From positions 109,042,812 through 109,106,811 of the forward strand of contig NC_133023.1 in NCBI RefSeq assembly GCF_048564905.1: DNA of 64,000 nucleotides, written 5' to 3'. Below are positions 58,300 to 64,000 of the stretch, piece after piece. Position numbers and translations under genes: made by a program. The first letter of the stretch is position 1; every line of letters starts with the position of its first letter. The stretch comes from Vicugna pacos (Eukaryota > Chordata > Mammalia > Artiodactyla > Camelidae). The notes under the pieces were generated by a model. The model saw only the letters and a list, made by a program, of their open reading frames with translations. It ran no database searches and was not told the DNA's origin.

Positions 58300-60200
58300 T
58301 ACATCAGCCTGTATTGTGGTACACATGATATTTAAAAATAATAAGACACCACAAAAGGAGGGAAAAGCTAACAAGTTTCAAAGCAATCAAAAAACCAGCT
58401 TCACAGATGAACATGTTTGCATTATGAAATAGAAATTTAAAAATAACTGATTAATTACAGTAAAGACTCTGGTGGAAAAGACAGACAATATGAATAGTTG
58501 TAGAACTTCAGCAGAAGGATGGAAACTACATAAAACAGTCAAATAAAAATGCTGTACCTAAAACATGGTAATAGAGATAAAGAATGCTTTTGATGGTTCT
58601 CTAGGTAGGCTGAGACTAATTGAGGAAAATAAAACAATGAATTAGATGATAAGTCAACAGAAATTATCCAAATTGACAGACAAAGAAAAAAAATGAAACA
58701 AACAAACAAAACTAACGAAAGAATGAAGCATCTCAGAGCTGTGGAAAAACATCAGTCTAACATCCAAGTAGTCAGAATCACAGAAGGAGAAGAGAGAATA
58801 GGGAAGAAGGAATATTTGAAGGAATAATGGCATGAAAGTTTCTTAAAATAATCATACCCTGGATCTAAGACGTTCAGAGAATTCCATGCAAACAAGAACA
58901 AGCCAAAAAAACATTATATTCAAAGTGCTTAAACCCAACAATTAAGAGAAAATATTGAAAATAGCCAGAAAAAAAGATGCAGTCTATACTGAAGAAAAAA
59001 AAAGAATTCAACTAGATACTTCATCAGACATTATACAACTAAGAAGAGAATGCAATGGCATTTTTAAAACAATCAAAGAAAATCACCAACTTCAGTATCA
59101 AGTGAAATACCTTTTAAAAATGAAGGAAAAAATAAAGAATTTTTCATACCAGAAAGAAAAGCTTAGAGATTTTTATATAAACCAAAAAAAAAAAAGTTTA
59201 AAGAAGAATGGTAAAGAAGAATATATTAAAGCAAGTTCTCCAGGCATAAGGAATATATCAGAAAGTGGCTTGGATATACATATATACACAAAACAATGAA
59301 TAACTGCAGATATAATTAAAATGAAGGTAAATATAATGGACATTGTAATTTAATACTCTAAAATATAACTGTATAAAAGAAACATAGTAGCAATATACTA
59401 CATGTTTATAACACATGTAGAAATAAAATATGTAACAGTAGCACAAGACAGGAGAGGGAAGAATTGAGGCAGACATTTGGATAGTTCTTACAGTAAGCAT
59501 GAAGTTCCAAATAGTATTTTTTGGAAGCAGGCTGAAATAAACTGAAAATGTATAAAATAAAGCTAGAAAAATCACTTATTTTTTAAAGAAGTAAAAATAA
59601 CAAGCCAATAGTGGAAGCAAATGGGATAAGAAATAATGCAAAAGCAGGCAGAAAGAAAAGAAACAATAACAGAAAACAACTATCAATATGATAGACTTCA
59701 ATCCAAACATATAATAATTACATTAATGTAAATAATCTAAACACATCAATGAAAAGGTAGATTGTCAGATTGGATATAAAGACAAGTCCCAAATATATGG
59801 CTGTCTATAAGAACCCTGCTTTAAATATGAAGACAAAGATACACTAAAAGTAAAATCATGGAAAAATATATTCCATGCAAACATTAATCAAAAGAAAGGA
59901 GGGTTACATTAATATCAGACAAAGTAAACTTAAGAAAAAATACTACCAGGACTCAGGAAAGAATTACAACAAGAAGGAAATGTTTAAATATGTAGAAAAA
60001 ATACACTTCCAAATAATCTATAGATCAAATTTAAGTCACAAGGGGACTCAGAGAACATTAAGAATTGACTAAAAATGAACATAGGACATATTAAACTTTG
60101 CGGGATATTACTTAGAAGCAGTGCTTAGAGGGAAATTTATAGCATTAAATACTGATTTTAAATTCTCAAATCAATGTTAAAAAAACTAGAAAAAAATCAT
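58300..60200 (+). mobile_element. Old L1 (L1M), 5' UTR, ORF1 and start of ORF2
   Basis: 'gagaagagagaatagggaag' near 58,787 and 'ttcaaagtgcttaaacccaa' near 58,919 lie in ORF1, whose C-terminal region is open for 114 codons at 58,955-59,299. The inter-ORF region follows. Endonuclease text starts at about 59,690: 'taaataatctaaacacatca' at 59,728, 'agattgtcagattggatata' near 59,758 and 'caagtttaagtcacaa'-like text near 60,030. It ends near 60,200 without ORF2 RT or 3' UTR. Confidence 0.88.
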
Positions 60201-60885
60201 AGTTACGCTTTTTATTATTGATAATTGAGGGTTTTTTTCAATTTTAAAACCTGCTATTAGTGTTTTTACATAAAATTTTAGGGTTGTCGAATTTGTTAAG
60301 ACTTTTATCAAATTTCATATATGATATGTATATTTGGGAGAATTTTCCAAAACCAGGTTCTGGGTTTGTACATTCAAATCTATATTCTCTACGATCCCTA
60401 TTTTTCTGGTCTGTTTACCATAGGATACATTCATATCATAATATGATCTATGTTCTTAAACTTTTCTGTCATAATGCAAGATAAGTTAGTATGTGAGCTA
60501 CAGAAGTGTACTTGAAAGCCATTCTTACACCAAGAATCCTAGAAATATCTTAAATATAGATGACAATAAGCAAGAACTGCAACTTCACATATCCTTTTAT
60601 GGCTAAACTAAATGCATCCCTACCTCAACATTATTTTAACCTGATCACCAAAATGTCTGTGCTTTCTCCAAAGCTACATGAGGGAAAGAATGATGGTGAG
60701 GAATCTGAAGAACAAAGAAATGTGATCATGAAGAGTTACTATGTTGAACTCAGTAGTCCCCTCACCTCTGCCCCAGTGCAGCGGCTGAGCTCTCTCAGCC
60801 AAAATCACCCTAATGGATTGCATTTCAGTGCTTAGGACACGGTAGGCTCCACTCAGAGCATGTTTGCCACCTGGACACAGAAATA
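60201..60885. other. Unassigned sequence
   Basis: The first part may be an antisense L1 fragment but I cannot place it. No gene evidence. Open frames of 74 and 91 codons lack motifs. Confidence 0.35.
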
Positions 60886-60889
60886 AAGC

Positions 60890-61035
60890 ATGTTCAGAAT
60901 CAGATAACTCTGTTCCAACCCTGTCTCTGCTAATTGGGGCTGGTGATTTCACCTCTTTTGGCCTCACATTTCTCATTTGTAAAATGGAGGTAATTCTAGT
61001 CACTCTGCTGGCTTGCTGGGACCATAGAGAAAGAT
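60890..61035 (+). repeat. MIR SINE fragment
   Basis: 'ctggtgatttcacctctttt', 'ggcctcacatttctcatttg' near 60,960 and 'taaaatggaggtaattctag' match the MIR centre and right half on the plus strand. It is cut by the L1 that begins at about 61,040. Confidence 0.82.
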
Positions 61036-61039
61036 CAAG

Positions 61040-62226
61040 AGGACTAATCAAGATGGTGGAGTAAGGGGGCATGAAGCTCACCTCCCCCAACAAACACATC
61101 AAAACTACATCTACATCTATACTGAAAACTAAGTGGAAACTGGTAGAAAGACTCCTGTAGACCAGAGCTGTAAGGAAGATAACACATATAATCTAGTAGG
61201 ATGGGAAGAAAAGCAATTGGGTCAGGATCTGTGTTCCTGTGAGGAGACTCAGAGATAAAGGGAGAAGACACAGGTGGAGACCCACCTTGAGGAGTGAGTG
61301 GTGAGAGTCAAGTTTGGAATCCCCAGGCCTGGAGTCTTACACAGAGGAGACAAGCCCCCTTGGCTGGTTGGAGAACCGCTGGAACTAAGAGGAAGGATAT
61401 GGGAAGTCTAGACTCTGCTCATGAGGACCAGACCTGGGCTGGCTTACCTTCAAGGCAGGGCAGAGAGAGGTCTGCTCTAGGGCTGCTGGGTTTCCAACAA
61501 CCACCTCAGTGTGTGCCCCAAGCCAAATCGAGTGAACGCTCTGGTTCTGTTCACTCCAAGTCACAGCAGAGCACTTGATCTGGGGCAGCCATGACCTGAG
61601 AGAAGACACAACTGTGGGACAGAGAGGCAACTCAGTCTGAGGGCAGAGCCTGGGTGGGTGGCAGCAGCCCTTGTTGGCACTTGCTCAAATAACACCTTAG
61701 AATCAACTCAGATCTCTGACACTGGTCAATTCACCACAGGTCACCTCCCAGTACATTCCAGGAGTCCACATGGGCCCCTCAAGCCCTACAATATGGCTCC
61801 AAAGCAGAGTGGGGGAGACTGGAAGCAGTGGCTGGCTGTTAGGACAAAGGGGAAAGGGGACTTGTACCTGAGGATGTGTCTAATCTGGACACATGGAGCT
61901 CCATGCTCCAACAATTTGGGATCAGATCCTGCCCCCAATAGGGCACTGATGGCCACTGAAAAAAGGGGAAGTCTAGTCCCACATCCCAGCACCACCTCTA
62001 GCCACTCCAACCCCAGCCCCACCTACCTAGATGATGGCTACCAAGGTGATAGCTGCCAGTACACCTTGAGGAAATACATCAATTGATCCACATCAATCGA
62101 GATTTCCCACCAAAGGCATTGGGCACACGCAGTCTGTATAGGGATGCTCCCACATAAGAACGCTAATTCAAGACCACAATAGGTAACTGTTCCACCTAAA
62201 TTCAGATGCAGAGGAAGTCAAGCAAA
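61040..62226 (+). promoter_or_regulatory. L1 5' UTR with internal promoter region
   Basis: L1 5' UTRs carry an internal RNA polymerase II promoter. This one is about 1.19 kb, much less AT-rich than the rest of the window, and runs from the L1 5' terminus to the ORF1 start. It has few CpGs left. The first 80 bases closely resemble the start of the L1 at 45,886. Promoter activity today is unknown. Confidence 0.7.
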
Positions 62227-62405
62227 ATGAGAAGGCAAAAGAAGTGCTCTCAACTGAATGAAAAAGAGAAAAACCCTAAAAAATAAATAATGAAAAAGAA
62301 ATAAACGATTTCCCAAATAAAGAATTCAAAGCATTGGTAATAAAAATGTTAACTGAATTAGGGAAAAGAATAAATGTACACAGCAAAAATTTTACATGGA
62401 AATAG
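62227..62405 (+). pseudogene. L1 ORF1 N-terminal fragment
   Basis: The ATG at 62,227 gives MRRQKKCSQLNEKEKNP, which fits the start of artiodactyl L1 ORF1, followed shortly by an in-frame stop. Further on the text encodes NKEFKALVIKMLTELGKRI at 62,320, again typical of ORF1. The rest of ORF1, including the coiled coil and RNA-binding domains, is absent because of the internal join. Confidence 0.83.
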
Positions 62406-62409
62406 ATCA

Positions 62410-63030
62410 TAAAACAAAAAACCAATGGGCAGAAGACCTAAACAAGCAATTCTCCAATGAAGACATATAAATGGCCAATAGGCACATGAAAAAATGCTCA
62501 CCATCGCTAATGTCAGAGAAATGCAGATCAAAACCACAATGAGATATCACCTCACACCAGCCAGAATGGCCATCACTGAAAAGTCTACAAATGATAGATG
62601 CTGGAGAGGCTGTCGAGAAAAGGAAACCCTCCTACACTGTTGTTGGGAGTGGAGATTGGTGCAGACACTATGGAGGACAGTACAGAGGTTCTTTAAAAAA
62701 CGGAAAATAGATTTACCATGTGATCCAGCAATCCCACTCCTGGGCATATACCCAGAGAAAAATTAAGTTCAAAAAGACACCTGCACCCCAATGATCACAG
62801 CAGCACTATTTACAATAGCCAGTACTTGGAAACAACCCAATGCCCATCAACAGATGACTGGATAAAGATGTGGTACATATATACAATGGAACACTACTCA
62901 GCCATAAAAAGAATACAGTAATGCCATTTGCAGAAATATGGATGGACCTGAAGATCGTGATTCTAAGTGAACTGGGCCAGAAAGAGAAGGAAAAATGTCA
63001 TATGACATCATTTACCTGAGGAATCTAAAA
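62410..63030 (+). pseudogene. L1 ORF2 C-terminal fragment
   Basis: The C-terminal part of ORF2 with its Cys-rich region. The open stretch at 62,494-62,766 includes [20 protein letters not shown] and [17 protein letters not shown], matching the usual end of L1 ORF2. Endonuclease and RT domains are missing. It ends near 'gaatctaaaaagtaataaca'. Confidence 0.88.
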
Positions 63031-63065
63031 AGTAATAACAATAATAAGGACACAGATGAACTACT

Positions 63066-63475
63066 TATTATTTATAACTTAGATCATTGATTTCTTGAAT
63101 ATGTGTAAGCACATTTGACTGTCCTTTATGACTGTACTACTGCATTCTGTTGATTCTTATTTTGTAGTTGGCTTTATTCCTTCGATAACTATGTAAGTTT
63201 ACAAAGCTAAAGCTCTAATCTGCTCTTAGAAACAATAATCAGTACATATATATAAACTAAAAAATGTGCAGTATATTGTATATATGTATTTACATGCAAT
63301 ATAATGTGTATGTGCAGTTGAACTGTAATAATTCTACCTGATAAAATGAAAAAGGGAAAAAAAAGGTTCCAAAGGGTGGAACCAGGTTTTGGAAGATCAG
63401 AGAGCAAGCCAAAGAATTTTCTCATTGTTCTGTAAGCAATTTTTTTAAAAACAAACAATTAAAAAAACAACAACA
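63066..63475. other. Unassigned sequence
   Basis: No repeat or gene is recognised, apart from A-rich and CAA-rich runs near 63,355 and 63,460-63,485. The text right after the L1 is not L1 3' UTR, so the L1 was cut here by a later deletion or other rearrangement. Confidence 0.4.
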
Positions 63476-63479
63476 ACAA

Positions 63480-64000
63480 AACAAGGCAAAAAAAATGCTA
63501 TTCTACTTCACATGTAACACAGGTGCTTTGTAACAAAGTATTCCCAATTCCTCCCTCCCTACCTTGTGACACTGCTGTCATTCCTTTCATTTATCTATAT
63601 TGTAAAAGTATTTAATACATTGCTATTAGTAATTTAAAGTCATATTTTAGATCATTTAAGAATAAGAAAACTAAAAGATTGTATTTTACCTTCATTTATT
63701 CCTTCTCCAATACTTTTCCTTTCTTTATATAAATCCAACTTTCCAATCTATATCATTTCTTTTCTGCTTGAAGAAAATATTTTAACATTTTTGCAGAGCA
63801 AGCTTACTGGTAATGAATTCTTTGTTTTTGTTTATCTGTGTGTCTGTATTTCACCATCATTTACAATAATTATCTCACTGGAATTCTTGGTTGGTAGTTT
63901 GTTTCTTTCAACACTTTAATTATTCTACTCTTTTTGTTTTCTTAGTCTCTAGTGAGAAGCCTTCTATAATTCTTCTTCTTATATAAATATTGTATGCCCT
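63480..64000 (-). mobile_element. Old L1 (L1M) ORF1/inter-ORF region, opposite strand, continues past the window
   Basis: Plus-strand text 'tcatttattccttctccaat' is followed by 'gagcaagcttactggtaatg' at 63,798, 'aattctttgtttttgtttat', 'gtctgtatttcaccatcatt' and 'ggaattcttggttggtagtt' at 63,880. 'tctagtgagaagccttctat' closes it. This is the antisense of the L1M ORF1 C-terminal and inter-ORF region. The element is truncated by the window edge. Confidence 0.85.

Larger units (their letters stand above)
61040..63065 (+). mobile_element. Artiodactyl-type L1 with 5' UTR, ORF1 start and ORF2 end; middle missing
   Basis: It starts with the L1 5' terminus ('atcaagatggtggagtaagg' at 61,047), keeps about 1.2 kb of GC-richer 5' UTR and the ORF1 start, then jumps at about 62,395-62,415 to the ORF2 C-terminal region ('ccaatgggcagaagacctaa' at 62,422). 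It ends without a 3' UTR or A-tail at about 63,065. Roughly 4 kb of a standard L1 is missing inside. Divergence is similar to that of the L1 at 45,886. Confidence 0.9.

Noticed and set aside
60674-61102. 142-codon open frame on the minus strand
   Set aside because: It runs across a MIR and into the 5' end of an L1, on the antisense strand, so it cannot be a real gene.
61658-62086. 142-codon open frame on the plus strand
   Set aside because: It lies within the L1 5' UTR, which is GC-richer and therefore poor in stops. L1 5' UTRs of this type are not known to code on this strand.

Overview
This window looks like mammalian intergenic DNA, most likely from a camelid (camel, llama, alpaca or vicuna). 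The best clue is a tRNA-derived SINE of the camelid VIC type at about 40,689-40,841 (minus strand), with recognisable A and B boxes and a target-site duplication. L1 copies of the type found in cetartiodactyls lie at 39,534-40,112, 45,886-50,831, 54,099-54,848 and 61,040-63,065. I see no Alu, BovB, pig PRE-1 or carnivore SINE. The species call is an inference from recalled repeat consensus sequences; no database was searched.

I find no host protein-coding gene, no tRNA or rRNA gene and no CpG island outside transposable elements. No open reading frame longer than 143 codons appears. The frames that resemble real proteins are fragments of L1 ORF1 and ORF2. The window is best read as an AT-rich gene desert built of layered retrotransposons.

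Layout. 1-15 kb: mostly unassigned sequence with ancient L2 and MIR fragments (L2 at 4.5-5.7, 6.7-7.5 and 12.4-12.7 kb; MIR at 7.5-7.7 kb) and one L1 3' end at 9.3-9.9 kb. 15-21 kb: a MaLR LTR followed by a mosaic of old, same-strand L1 pieces, one split by an unclassified insert. 21-25 kb: largely unassigned, with an L2 end at 22.6-22.9 kb. 25-33.5 kb: two related ERV1-like solo LTRs and one class-uncertain solo LTR (27,620-28,382, with 5-bp target duplication) lie within or beside a long old L1, followed by a HAL1/L1 stretch and an opposite-strand L1 5' region. 33.9-36 kb: a MaLR LTR with target duplication and three L2 pieces. 36-39.5 kb: mostly unassigned. 39.5-43 kb: a young 5'-truncated L1, then an old L1 carrying the camelid SINE. 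43-45 kb: a possible old LTR and a clear MIR. 45-52 kb: an old L1, a younger L1 with a complete-length but mutated ORF2 and most of ORF1 missing, and another old L1 3' half. 53-55 kb: an L1 end and an L2 into which a truncated L1 inserted with an 11-bp duplication. 56.9-58.2 kb: an MLT1 LTR, then another MaLR LTR inserted in a minus-strand L1. 58.3-60.2 kb: an old L1 5' half. 60.9-63.1 kb: an L1 that inserted into a MIR and keeps its 5' UTR and both ends of its coding region but lacks the middle. 63.5-64 kb: a minus-strand L1 running out of the window.

The most informative observations are structural: nested insertions that give relative ages, two L1 copies with large internal losses (one with a short microhomology at the join), a repeated 31-bp motif inside a solo LTR, and an L1 whose expected A-tail position holds a CA/TA repeat. 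I found no evidence of an undescribed biological system.
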